Assembly (NCBI RefSeq): GCF_001720585.1
Contig: NZ_MABH01000122.1
Location: 23,337 to 87,336 of the forward strand
Length of the DNA: 64,000 bases
Direction: 5' to 3'
Source of the DNA: Cereibacter johrii
Lineage (GTDB): Bacteria; Pseudomonadota; Alphaproteobacteria; Rhodobacterales; Rhodobacteraceae
Program-made: the position numbers and the translations under genes
Notes under the pieces: model-generated
Told to the model about the DNA's origin: nothing
The model's database searches: none
What the model saw: only the letters and a program-made list of their open reading frames with translations
In this document: positions 36,592 through 45,452 of the stretch, piece by piece
Numbering within the stretch: the first letter of the stretch is position 1
Layout: every line of letters starts with the position of its first letter

Positions 36592-36633
36592 GTTCGCCAT
36601 GGGCCTCGGGACCAGTGGCGGCTCCATGGCTCA
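36592..36633 (+). repeat. 42-bp palindromic insertion in IS3 orfB
   Basis: A 14-codon in-frame insert follows SDNG, where related transposases continue directly with LxFTS. It has outer arms GCCATGG and CCATGGC around a centre containing GGGACCAGTGGC. The insert boundaries are inferred from the family consensus and could be off by a codon. Confidence 0.5.
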
Positions 36634-36932
36634 CTCTTCACCAGCCGAAAATATACGGCCCTCGTCCGCAGCTACGGCTTGAAGCAGGAGTTCATCACCC
36701 CCCACTGTCCCCAGCAGAACGGCATGGTGGAGCGCGTGATCCGGACCCTGAAGGAGCAGTGCGTTCACCGCCAGCGCTTCGACAGCCTCCAGAACGCGGC
36801 ACGTGCCATCGGCGACTGGATCGCCTTCTACAACCACCGCCGCCCGCATCAGGCGCTGGACATGAGAACCCCCGCAGACGCATTCGCTTCAGCGGCTTAA
36901 CCTGTGCAGATTCCGCCGGGTCGATACAAACC

Positions 36933-37538
36933 TGCAAACGTGATAGGGCCGGTTTGGGGTCGTGCCCCAGTGCCAGACCTCGCCCCCGCGGTTCCTCGCG
37001 CAACAGCCGCCGAGATCGCAGCCTTGTGGACATACAGCCCAATGAACAGCGATCTTGCATGCGGTCTCTCCCCCGTACATGAGGCTCGGCACCAGCCCGT
37101 CTGCGCAACCCCCGAAGGAGACGCCGCGGGAGAAGCCAACGATCCGGTCAGGTCACACCGCGATCATGGGGTCTAGGTGCTGACCAGTGACACCCGCCGC
37201 AGACTGACCCCGGCGCTCGCGAAGGCGCACCCTTGCCAAGGCGAATGTTCGGCCGTCTCGTCGGAGGCACCGCCACAGCCGTTTGGGCTTTCGTGCAGCA
37301 CACCGACGTTCAAGCGACTCGGACGTTTCCGGCGGCGGACGCTTCCAGCGCATCTTGGCCTCCTGTTCTCGGGCCTGCACGCGCTGCCGCGAAGATGAAA
37401 GCACCGTGCGCAGCCAGTGACCGAATGCTTGGCAAGAGGCTGGCGGTCTGCGAAGATCCTGCCGTTGTCCGCCGCGACAACCGAAGGGGCCGCTCTACGA
37501 CAGGACATGGCTCGTCTTGGAAAAAGGACCCTCAGTTT
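36933..37538. other. Gene-free stretch before the H-NS-like gene
   Basis: About 600 bp downstream of the H-NS-like gene. Frames up to 110 codons on the minus strand are Arg/Ala/Cys-rich without domain features, so I regard them as non-coding. Confidence 0.35.
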
Positions 37539-37886
37539 TCAGACAAGCAGTTCTTCGGGCGTCCATCCCGCAGCCATCGCCTGCGCGAACCACCGCGGCT
37601 TGCGCCCGCGCCCGCGCCAGACCTCTGTGGGATTGGCAGGATTGGCATAGCAGAACGGCAGCGGTGCCCGCCAATGCGCCTCGCTCACTCCTGTCAGGTC
37701 TCCCAGACTGAAGCCCAATTCGCCGGCCAGCTTGGCCAGTTCGGCGACGGCCTCCTGCTTGCGCCGATTCTCGATGGCCGCGATGGCCGCGGTGACCTCG
37801 GCCTGCAGCTCCTCCAGTTCCTCCCGTGAAAGGGCATCGAGATCTACGGCGTCACAGTCCATTTGCAGGGGTCCGACCCGCTCCAT
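37539..37886 (-). CDS. H-NS/HvrA-like DNA-binding protein
   Basis: 115 residues. The N-terminal helical oligomerisation part (DALSREELEELQAEVTAAIA, RRKQEAVAELAKLAGELGFS) is followed by the H-NS DNA-binding signature NPANPTEVWRGRGRKPRWF, then AAGWTPEELLV. HvrA of Rhodobacter is of this type and regulates light-dependent genes; H-NS proteins also silence AT-rich acquired DNA, which fits an IS-rich neighbourhood. ATG 37886 follows AGAGGGA; a Met eight codons later is an alternative start. Confidence 0.85.
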   Translation of the reverse strand: MERVGPLQMDCDAVDLDALSREELEELQAEVTAAIAAIENRRKQEAVAELAKLAGELGFSLGDLTGVSEAHWRAPLPFCYANPANPTEVWRGRGRKPRWFAQAMAAGWTPEELLV

Positions 37887-38063
37887 CTATTGTCCCTCTG
37901 CTGTCCCGGTGCCCTTCTTCTTCGCAGGGCGAATTTTGATCAGCCCGCCATCACAGGGGCGGCAGATGCCGACATGTCCCAGCTTTGGCCAGTCAGATGA
38001 GGTACCGCAAGTTCGGCAAAACTGGGTGTCCCCTTCACAGTTGAGCCCAGCACTGGCCAGTAT
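37887..38063 (-). pseudogene. Zinc-ribbon reading frame ending at the H-NS-like start
   Basis: A 58-codon frame containing two CxxC pairs, FCRTCG and ICRPCDGG, about 17 residues apart, with a Lys-rich tail (KIRPAKKKGTG). Its TAG stop directly abuts the ATG of the H-NS-like gene, suggesting it was the upstream gene of an operon. No ATG, GTG or TTG start is seen before a stop further upstream, so the 5' end is probably lost. Confidence 0.35.
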
Positions 38064-38333
38064 TTACGAAATTTCATCTGGAGTTCCACAGCGCTCAAGA
38101 TATGCCCAAAGTTGCGCCGCACGCCATTGGTATTAATATCCACAAGAGAACATCACATTTGGGCGAGCCCGCTATAGGGTCCGTGGCAGCAGACTGATTC
38201 AGCGGCCAGCCATACTCCGACGGAAGACATCGGCCGGACAAAAAAATCACGCCGCCCCGATGCTGCAGTTGGCAGGTGGGCCACCGGCAAGATCCAGTAT
38301 TGTTTGATGGCCCTGATTGGAGTGCGCGCCCTA

Positions 38334-38690
38334 GGGCCAGACTCATTGATTATCAGAGCCAGAACAGGACGAGGGCTGCGAGTGCGATAGCGGAGAAGAA
38401 GGTGCCCGGGCGGCGGTCGTATTCGGCAGCGACCCGTCGCCAGTCCTTGAGTCGCCTGAACATGGTCTCAATGCGGTTACGCCTCTTGTCGTATCTCACA
38501 TCGGTCTTGCACGATTTCCGGCCGGGGATGCAAACCTTCATCCTCTTGTCTTTCAACGCTTCTCGCAGCCAGTCCGCATCGTAGTCGCGGTCTGCCAGCA
38601 ACCGGTCCGCCTTCGGCAGGCCGCCCAGCAGCGCCGGCGTAGTCGCTGACCCGTCCAGCGGACATGAAGAACCCGATCGGCCACCCCTTC
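38334..38690 (-). pseudogene. IS-A fragment, third copy
   Basis: Begins with the IS-A end GGGCCAGACTCATTGAT, preceded by CTA as in the full copy. It encodes the transposase C-terminus (LPKADRLLADRDYDADWL, MKVCIPGRKSCKTDVRYD, RRNRIETMFRRLKDWRR, LAALVLFWL) and, in another frame, GWPIGFFMSAGRVSDYAGA. Similarity ends at about 38690, where unrelated sequence begins. Confidence 0.75.
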
Positions 38691-38934
38691 GCATCTCCGA
38701 GCCGCGCCCAGAAGCTCTCGTGGCGGGCAGCGTCATCGCCAGCCGCCACAGCTTCACGCTCGCTCTTGCCGACGCGAGGCGCGGCACCGAGGGTGCGTTC
38801 ATCATTCGCCGGGCCACCTCCGAAGGCTTTAGATAACCCGCGCATGCTCCGCGCGTAGCGAATGCACTGAAGCGGCGCGCAAACCCGCCATCGCCTGCGC
38901 AAGGGGGCTCGAAGGCGTTGCCCGTTCGATGACC

Positions 38935-39303
38935 TCACTCGCTGCGCTGGAGTCCGACCTGGGAGGAGAAGGTGCAGTCGGCCTGTCCGCAGGCGCGGAC
39001 GGTTTGGACGACGCTCCAGTTCTCGATGCCTTCGTAGCTGGCGGACCGGGAGGTGCAGTCTGCATCGTCACAGGCCCATTCAAGGCCCTCCAGACTCGAG
39101 TCGAACTGAGCCCCGTCCGGCCCTGAGCCGTAGACGATATTGAGGCCAGTCATGGCGAAGTCATCCGAGCCGAAAACGCCATTGCCGATCACGACGAGGC
39201 TCACGCCAGATGCGTCGGGGGAGACGGACTCAGCGAGGGCAAGCGGGGCAGAGAAGAGGAGGCCGAGCCCGATCAAAGCCGAACGCGCGATCTCAGATGT
39301 CAT
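38935..39303 (-). CDS. Small exported Cys-rich protein, function unknown
   Basis: 122 residues with a signal peptide (ALIGLGLLFSAPLALAES). The mature part contains two matching motifs, WACDDADCTS and RACGQADCTF, giving four Cys that could form two disulfides in the periplasm. It is 23 bp downstream of the large outer-membrane protein gene on the same strand, so it is probably the last gene of that operon. No family recognised. Confidence 0.55.
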   Translation of the reverse strand: MTSEIARSALIGLGLLFSAPLALAESVSPDASGVSLVVIGNGVFGSDDFAMTGLNIVYGSGPDGAQFDSSLEGLEWACDDADCTSRSASYEGIENWSVVQTVRACGQADCTFSSQVGLQRSE

Positions 39304-39326
39304 CGAAATGCTCCTTTTCCCCTGGA

Positions 39327-41408
39327 TCAGAACTTCATGCTGTAAGAGACGAGGAGGGTGTCCTCCCGGTCGCGCAGCTCGTTGCCGAACTGATCCTCGC
39401 CATAATCATATTTGATGGACGCCCACTGGACACCGAGGACGGGCGCTCCGGGTTTGCCCAACGGGCGCCAAGAAAATCCCATGCGCGCAGCGATGTACGC
39501 ATCCTCGCTGGAGGAAGGCGTGATCTGGCTGGTAAAGGACCAGTCCTCGGAGGCCCTGTAGCTGAACCCGATCGAGGTGCTCTCATCTTCCTCGCCATCC
39601 TCGGCCTGCACCAGACGGCGGCTCAGGCTGTAGGTCAGGCCCTTGGGGGTGCGATAGGACATTGCGATATCGAACGTTCGGTCGTTATCGTTGAGGGTGA
39701 CGCTGGCCTGCTCGGCGGGAGCGCGATCAAGTTCCTCTGCGGCGCTGAGGCCAAAGGAGAGTCTCGCGCCGTTTCCAAGTTGTACGGCCTTGCTGATGCG
39801 CGCCTCGACCGTGCTGAAATAGTCCCGGTCGGGATGGGTGTAATGCTCGCCTCGCAGATAGAAGGAGAGCCCGCTGAGGCCGGTGTAGGAGTGATCGAAG
39901 CCTACATAGGCATTCGTCTCGTCGCCGACGATGGCACCGGCATAATAGCGGAAGACGCTTGTGCCGGAGGTGACGTTGCCCGAGAAGGCGAGATGCGGAA
40001 CATATCTGTACCGCGACGTCTCCGTCGTGGTGCAGAGCGCCATGGCATCCTGACGCGTCAGATCGAGGCCTGACTGGATGAAGAGATCGTCGACATTGGC
40101 GAGTTCAAGCTGCGCGATCCGCTCGCTGATCTGGTCCACGACGTAGATTGCAGTATCGCCGGCAAGGCCGGTATCGATCCCGCCCTGCGAGAAGGCATAG
40201 CCATCCTCCAGCATGCTCTGCCGCGGGCCCGTCGTCTGCAGCCGGACCCGGGTGTCGGTGTCGATATCCCGCACCGGCGAGAAGCCCATCCAGAAGCTGT
40301 TGAAAATGGATTTCGGAGTGTCGGCGGCGGAACGCACCGGCTTTCTGGCGTGCTCCACATGGCCCACGCCCGCATGGTAGGCCGTGAAGCTGTTGGCCGG
40401 GAGCCAGGTGTTGTTGGCGGCCAGGAACAGGTTGTTGCCGATGCTCAGGCGCGCGTTGCGATCCGTTCCCTGCAAGGGCGCGCTTGCCGAGGGCAGGATC
40501 CAGGCGAGCAGCTGGGTGGCGGCGGCCTCGGTGGTCCATTCATTCGCGTTCAGGAAAACGAGGCCGCGGGTGGTCCGGGCGAGCGAGGCTTCCTCGCTGT
40601 TGCTGCTCAGTTTCTGGCTGAAACGGTAGAGGCCGCCGATGGCACGCTTGTCGACGGACTCGTAACGCTCCACGGAATTCAGGTGGGAACGGCTCTCGCT
40701 GGACTCGTAGCCCGAATTGGGCACTGCGAGGGAGAGGCCGACAACCTCCTCGCCGCCGTCGACGCCGCGCTGAAATCCTTCGGCCTTCAGGGCCTCGTGG
40801 GTTTCCTGCGAGATCTCGCCCCCTGCCTCCTCCCCGAAGATGAAGGCCCCGGGAATGAGGGTGTCGGGGTCGATACTCTCGGGATCGATCTCCACGGACG
40901 GCGTGTAGGTGCAGTAGCTGTCGGGGGCGGAGTCGGGGAAGAAGCAGCCTCCCGTCACTGTCAGATCAAGCTGGAAGCCGTAGATATCCACGGCTTCCCG
41001 ACGGGTCACGCTCACGGACCGCCGGCGATCCACATTGGTTGCCTGGAAGTACCAGCCGGTCTGCTCGCGCAGATAGAGGTCGCTTCCGACCTGTTCGCGG
41101 AGGGACTGACGGATCGGGTGGATGCCCGAGATCTCCACATCCCAGTCCCGGGACGAGCCGGACAGGGACAGGACCGAGAGGCTCGGACCCTGACCGTAAT
41201 CGAGCGTTTCGCCATTGATCACGAAGCGGCCGGTAAGAGGCACCACCCGCGCCGGGCCGTTTCCCCGGTCGGAGGCTGTCAGAGGGGCCGGTGCCTTGTC
41301 TCCTGCGGTGCCCTCGACGAGGATCGCCTTGTCGTCGGCGCTGGCGATGCTCGCTGCCAGAGCAAGAGCCGATGCCGAAAGGGTCAAGGTGAATCTGCGA
41401 AGCCGCAT
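39327..41408 (-). CDS. Large exported protein with C-terminal outer-membrane barrel, function unknown
   Basis: 693 residues with a signal peptide (LTLSASALALAASIASAD). The first half is soluble-looking, with a Cys pair in GCFFPDSAPDSYCTYTP. From about residue 500 it alternates amphipathic strands (SVFRYYAGAIVGDETNAYVG, LSFYLRGEHYTHPDRDYFST, GLTYSLSRRLVQ, SWRPLGKPGAPVLGVQWASI) and ends LLVSYSMKF, a typical barrel-assembly signal with terminal Phe. I recognise no family. Context suggests a surface assembly with the two small exported proteins flanking it. Confidence 0.65.
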   Translation of the reverse strand: MRLRRFTLTLSASALALAASIASADDKAILVEGTAGDKAPAPLTASDRGNGPARVVPLTGRFVINGETLDYGQGPSLSVLSLSGSSRDWDVEISGIHPIRQSLREQVGSDLYLREQTGWYFQATNVDRRRSVSVTRREAVDIYGFQLDLTVTGGCFFPDSAPDSYCTYTPSVEIDPESIDPDTLIPGAFIFGEEAGGEISQETHEALKAEGFQRGVDGGEEVVGLSLAVPNSGYESSESRSHLNSVERYESVDKRAIGGLYRFSQKLSSNSEEASLARTTRGLVFLNANEWTTEAAATQLLAWILPSASAPLQGTDRNARLSIGNNLFLAANNTWLPANSFTAYHAGVGHVEHARKPVRSAADTPKSIFNSFWMGFSPVRDIDTDTRVRLQTTGPRQSMLEDGYAFSQGGIDTGLAGDTAIYVVDQISERIAQLELANVDDLFIQSGLDLTRQDAMALCTTTETSRYRYVPHLAFSGNVTSGTSVFRYYAGAIVGDETNAYVGFDHSYTGLSGLSFYLRGEHYTHPDRDYFSTVEARISKAVQLGNGARLSFGLSAAEELDRAPAEQASVTLNDNDRTFDIAMSYRTPKGLTYSLSRRLVQAEDGEEDESTSIGFSYRASEDWSFTSQITPSSSEDAYIAARMGFSWRPLGKPGAPVLGVQWASIKYDYGEDQFGNELRDREDTLLVSYSMKF

Positions 41409-41472
41409 GCCTCATTGTCCTCATCAGTAACCGGTGGCGCAGGCGGCCCCCGGAATCTTGTCTCAACCAGGT

Positions 41473-41496
41473 ACCCCGTGCCCTGCGGCACGGGGT
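41473..41496. terminator. Hairpin between two exported-protein genes
   Basis: Perfect 10-bp arms ACCCCGTGCC and GGCACGGGGT with a 4-base loop, 22 bp past the stop of the 41518-42021 gene on the minus strand. No T run, so attenuation or mRNA protection is likelier than full termination; it would favour the first gene over the barrel protein. Confidence 0.55.
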
Positions 41497-41517
41497 GGTT
41501 TGCTGGATGGGGGGGCT

Positions 41518-42021
41518 TCAGTCGGGGCGGCGGTCAGCCGCCATGATGACGATCGCCGACTCGTACGCGTTGGAGCGGCCGTCGAAGTCGGTTTCCAGGA
41601 AGATCGGGTTGCCATCGAGGGTCGAGGCGGCGCTGGCGCTGGTGGCCCCTTGCGTCGAGGCGGCGGTCGCGGCCGCGCTGTCTCCAATGCCGGCGGCGAC
41701 GCTCAGCGAAGTCAGCGCCTGGCCATCGTACATCATGCCCGAGGCGGTGCCGGTGACGGTGACGTCGGTATCGGACGTTTCGCCCGTTCCCGTCACCGCA
41801 TGGTCATGCTGCACCGGCCAGCCGAGGGCATTGTCGGTTTCACCGGTGACGATCACGACCTGCCCCGGAACCGTGCCGGTCGCGACGATGTCCAGCTCGG
41901 TATAGGCGTAGACCGGCTCGAAGCTCGCGCTCAGCGCCACGGCAACCGATTCTGCAGCGGCAGCCAGCGGGGCAAAGCCGATGGCAGAGCCGAGCAGAAT
42001 GACTTTGGTATAACGCTTCAT
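41518..42021 (-). CDS. Exported Ser/Thr/Ala-rich protein, function unknown
   Basis: 167 residues from ATG 42021, preceded by AGGGAGA. A signal peptide (VILLGSAIGFAPLAAAAE) is followed by a beta-rich, Cys-free mature protein rich in Thr, Ser, Ala and Val (TVPGQVVIVTGETDNALGW, VTVTGTASGMMYDGQALTSL). It heads the minus-strand group with the barrel protein and the Cys-rich protein. Composition fits a secreted or surface-layer component; no family recognised. Confidence 0.6.
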   Translation of the reverse strand: MKRYTKVILLGSAIGFAPLAAAAESVAVALSASFEPVYAYTELDIVATGTVPGQVVIVTGETDNALGWPVQHDHAVTGTGETSDTDVTVTGTASGMMYDGQALTSLSVAAGIGDSAAATAASTQGATSASAASTLDGNPIFLETDFDGRSNAYESAIVIMAADRRPD

Positions 42022-43121
42022 GATCAATCTCCCTGTTGAGTTCCGGTAATCAATACCGCGCCTCATTTACACGCAGCAAAAGGTACGGGAGCAATGAAAT
42101 TCAGCAGCCACCTTCCAAATACAAGGAGGCCCGGAATCGAATGCGGCCGAGCACAAGTTGTGAACCTAAGATAATCCAGATCCGCCTATCGATATCATTC
42201 GGCCTTGATCGAAGCGTTTTAACGAACCCCTTCCCTCTAGAGTAGAGCGGTTGCGATCTCATCTCTACCTCAAATTTTAACGCGCGGTCTCCTTCTCAAA
42301 GTGCCAGGCACCCTGCTGGCAATTACGCCCCCTCAGGCGGCCGGATCGGAACGGCTACATGCTCCTCAATCTGCTCCTGAGGCCGTAAGCACATGCTGAA
42401 TTCGGCACCCGGCAGTCGATCATCCGCATTGCGGGCAGATTCCTCTCTCTTGCCAGAAGAAGCCTTGCCTCAATAAGCCGAGCCGCCGCCGATAAACTCA
42501 TTCGGACAAGGCCTTGACCCCGGCTTGGCCGGAGGCCGTCCTCGTGATCGACACCCTCCCGTCCTCGCTCGTTCTGCGACTGGCGCAGGGCGGTGCCACC
42601 TTTCTTCGCGATGTCTGAGAGGGCGAATGCGCATCGGCAGGGGGGCCTTTTGCAGTTCCGCCGTCGCCAGGGTCACGGCATAAAGATATAACCTCATTAT
42701 CTGCGCGTGGATTTCATTTCTCTTTTGAAGGCCGCCGCCACAATGGCGCAATCGTTCGCAGGCCTGCTCGCCTGTGAACAGCAAATCCAACTTGTGCTGC
42801 CCAATCATTACGGCGGAAAGGATAGATCAGCGACAGAACCGCTATCTTCCGACCGGGTAGAAAGAGGCGCACCGGCCGTGTTCAACTGCGGAAAGCGCAA
42901 TGCATCTTGTTGCGGGGATTCCTCGATTGACCGGCCAGCAGCATTCCTTTGCCGTCCAAGTGCAGAATTGCCAGCCTGGCCGCAGATCGGTGGCTCCAAG
43001 GCTCAGCGCACGCCCGTGGCGAAAGCTGTCGCGGTCGGAAGGGCGGAAGGACGGCATCTTCCCGTCGGTCCGATCAGTGAGGTCCACGCGCAGGACCCTT
43101 TCAACCCCGAGGAGTGACACA
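42022..43121. other. 1.1-kb divergent region between exported-protein groups
   Basis: Separates the minus-strand group from the plus-strand group and must hold both promoters. The first 300 bp are AT-richer. Frames at 42470-42808 (minus) and 42707-43117 (plus) overlap each other and lack recognisable domains; the plus frame ends just before the next gene, so a small gene cannot be excluded. Confidence 0.4.
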
Positions 43122-43931
43122 GTGCTAGCATCAGTACCGACTGGGGGGCTGCGAGGATGGACGATTGTCGCCGCCTCTGCTCTCCTGCCCGCGACCGCCC
43201 TCGCCCAGGGCTCCGACCAGCCAGATCTTCTGGGGCTCCTTCAGGCCCTCGACCTCGCCTCGCGCCCGTCAGCGAACGTGACCATGCAGGGCATCGGCTC
43301 AGGGACCGTCGCCCCAGGCGGCACCATCTTCGGGTCCGTGTCGGGGACGGACAGGCGCGTGGACTCGGGCAGCGACGATGTCGATGGTTCCCTCAGCCTC
43401 GGTGCGGGCTTCGGCGACGCTGCCACCGGGATCGGTGTACAGGCGAGCCTGAACGTGACGTCGGTGGAGGATCGTGATTTTGGCGACTCGGGCTACCTGT
43501 CGCTCAAGTTCGGCCACCGGTTCGGGGATCCCGACCTCAATCTTCATGCGGCGATCGGGTTCGACAATATCGCAGCTTGGGGCGACGCCTCGGACAATTC
43601 CATCGAGACCACCGTGGCGCTCACGACGTTCGGTTATCTCGGAGGCGCCTGGGGCAAGCCTTACATGGTGACGCTGGGGGTGGGCTCCGATGCGCGCGAC
43701 GGCGATCCCGGCCTGATCGCAGGCTTCGGTCTCGGGCTCACGGAATATCTCGGCGCCAGCATCTCTTACAGTGGCGACTATTCGAACATCGGCTTGGGCG
43801 TGAAGGTCCCGGGGGCGAAGGGTGTCTCGCTCGCCTTAACCTGCAATGACGTGTTTGACGAAGAGGACAGCCGACGCGCCACACTGTCGGTCTCCTTCGC
43901 GCTCAAGAACGCCTTCGGACTGGGAGGATGA
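43122..43931 (+). CDS. Exported barrel-like protein, function unknown
   Basis: 269 residues from GTG 43122, eight bases after GAGGAG. The signal peptide is WTIVAASALLPATALAQ. The mature part is a run of Gly/Asp-turn amphipathic strands (SLSLGAGFGDAATGIGVQAS, YLSLKFGHRFGDPDLNLHAA, VALTTFGYLGGAWGKPYMVT, ATLSVSFALKNAFGLGG), as in small outer-membrane barrels. No family recognised. The next gene starts two bases after its stop. Confidence 0.6.
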   Translation: MLASVPTGGLRGWTIVAASALLPATALAQGSDQPDLLGLLQALDLASRPSANVTMQGIGSGTVAPGGTIFGSVSGTDRRVDSGSDDVDGSLSLGAGFGDAATGIGVQASLNVTSVEDRDFGDSGYLSLKFGHRFGDPDLNLHAAIGFDNIAAWGDASDNSIETTVALTTFGYLGGAWGKPYMVTLGVGSDARDGDPGLIAGFGLGLTEYLGASISYSGDYSNIGLGVKVPGAKGVSLALTCNDVFDEEDSRRATLSVSFALKNAFGLGG

Positions 43932-43932
43932 T

Positions 43933-44316
43933 ATGCTGAAGCCGACCGCAACCGCACTTCTTCTCGTCCTGACCCCATTGACCGGCTGGGCCGGCCAGAC
44001 GGTGGTGACCGCCCCGCCCGAACCGCTTCCGGATGTCCTTTCCCCATCGCCCGTTCAGATCGAGACCATCTCGGGGCTGGTGAGCGATCCTCAACTGGCA
44101 GCCAGTCTCGCCTCGGCCGAGCCGGGAAGCCAGGAAGCCGTCGCGGCAGTGGCGTCCATCCTCGACGTTTATGCGGCACGGGTGGATGCTGCGGGGGGGC
44201 TGCCGCCAATGACGGCCGAGGAGCAGGCGACGGCGCTCGAGTTGCTGAACCGCATCGCCACGCTGACCGGGAGGACGGAAGCGATCAGCAGCCTCACCGC
44301 CAGGCTTTCGCCCTGA
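43933..44316 (+). CDS. Small exported helical protein, function unknown
   Basis: 127 residues with a signal peptide (ATALLLVLTPLTGWAG) and an ATG preceded by GGGAGG. The mature part is mostly helical (DPQLAASLASAEPGSQEAV, AAVASILDVYAARVDAAGG, EEQATALELLNRIATLTG). It is translated with the barrel-like protein just upstream and may be its periplasmic partner. Confidence 0.55.
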   Translation: MLKPTATALLLVLTPLTGWAGQTVVTAPPEPLPDVLSPSPVQIETISGLVSDPQLAASLASAEPGSQEAVAAVASILDVYAARVDAAGGLPPMTAEEQATALELLNRIATLTGRTEAISSLTARLSP

Positions 44317-44493
44317 GGGCGAGCGCGGGCCCGCAAATCTGCAAGGTGTGACAGCGCAGCCCGGGCTCTGGACGGACGCGCTTGAGCGGGCTGCAATCAT
44401 CGGACGTCTGTAAGCGGCGTCCCATGTCATTGAGGTCGCTTGCGCTCTCGCCGGTGGCACCGGAGACCGCCAGCTGTCCGAGCTCATTCGAAT

Positions 44494-45053
44494 TCACTGG
44501 GTACTCACGGATGAGGTCGTCTCGCCGGTTGTGAGGGGCTTTGGGTTGGCCATCGGTGGATAGGGCCAAGGCGTCAGCGCGCCGATGACCTCGTCTGGGT
44601 GGCCGTTGGCGAGCCGGGTGAAGAGACGAACGAGGTTCGCGGCCGTCGCATCCGGCGCCGGGACGATCTTCCCGATCAGCCAGCGCAGCAACGCCGCCGC
44701 CTCCGTGTCGTTCAGCGCCGCCATGAGGTCCGCAACCTTCCGGGCGTAAATCCCGGACAGCCCCGGGTGGATCGCCACCGGCTCCCGGATCTCCGCGAGC
44801 CGCGCTTCCAGATCGGCCCGCTCCGCCTCCGACCTGTCCATCTTCGCCTTCATGCCCGCAGGAACATGCCGCTCGTGATGGCCGTGACGATGGTGTCGAT
44901 CTCGAGCCGCACCTTCCCCAGCTTCCGTTCGGCCTCGCCGCGGGCCGCCGGAGCCTCCAGCCGTTCGGCGCCGAAGCCGATCATCCCGCGCAGCAGATCC
45001 GCATCGCCGCTCTTCTCGACGAGCGAGCGCATGTCCATGATCGGTTTGGCCAT
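44494..45053 (-). pseudogene. C-terminal part of a large serine recombinase, frameshifted
   Basis: First frame: EAERKLGKVRLEIDTIVTAI; after a shift near 44880: GMKAKMDRSEAERADLEARL, HPGLSGIYARKVADLMAALN and LLRWLIGKIVPAPDA. This is the coiled-coil C-terminal region of resolvase/invertase-type large recombinases. The catalytic N-terminal domain is absent. A relic of a mobile element next to the bph genes. Confidence 0.65.
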
Positions 45054-45452
45054 CGGCGCGTCCCTCGGTTCGGGTTGGCAGCAACCCGACCAGACCGAGA
45101 ATCCCTGTTGCCTCCGCCAGCTGCACCCCCACCCGGGACGTCGCTCATGCCCCCGGCCAATCTCACTTTGAGAGGATCATGGCCAACACCCTTTTCGCCG
45201 TGTGCAACCTGCCCGGCCCGTGTTCACATGAAAATCAATCCCATACGAACGCATGGGCGACCGGACCGTGTCGGTGTGCTATGCACGATCCCAATGGAAA
45301 TTCTCATGAACATGTCGCCCATCCCGCAGCACGATGAACTTGCGCCTTCTCTTCGGAAGAGGGTCCGCGGGCGGGTCGCGCTCGGCAAGCCCGCGACCTG
45401 TCCGCTGGGTCGTGGATCGGCAAGCTTGCAGCCCGACCCGTGCAAGGGCGTG

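Larger units (their letters stand above)
35594..36928 (+). mobile_element. IS3-family element (IS407-like) with intact ends, inactivated genes
   Basis: Inverted ends TGTATCGACCC and GGGTCGATACA, flanked by a 4-bp direct repeat AACC (35590-35593 and 36929-36932), the duplication size of the IS407 group. orfA starts at 35643 (SVTMDDPIKRWTAKR) and is broken by two hairpin insertions plus a Glu-to-TAG change near 35965. The A6 slippery run (36001-36006) where orfA would shift into orfB is kept. orfB (LHEGLLADGITVPLTKLCAW to AFASAA) has a Trp-to-TGA stop at 36376-36378 and a 14-codon insertion after SDNG. The DDE residues (IDCHT, SDNG, MVERVIRTLKE) are otherwise present. Confidence 0.85.

Noticed and set aside
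32915..38690. Repeated short palindromes read as a CRISPR array
   Set aside because: There are no regularly spaced direct repeats or unique spacers; the repeats are isolated hairpins in transposase genes.
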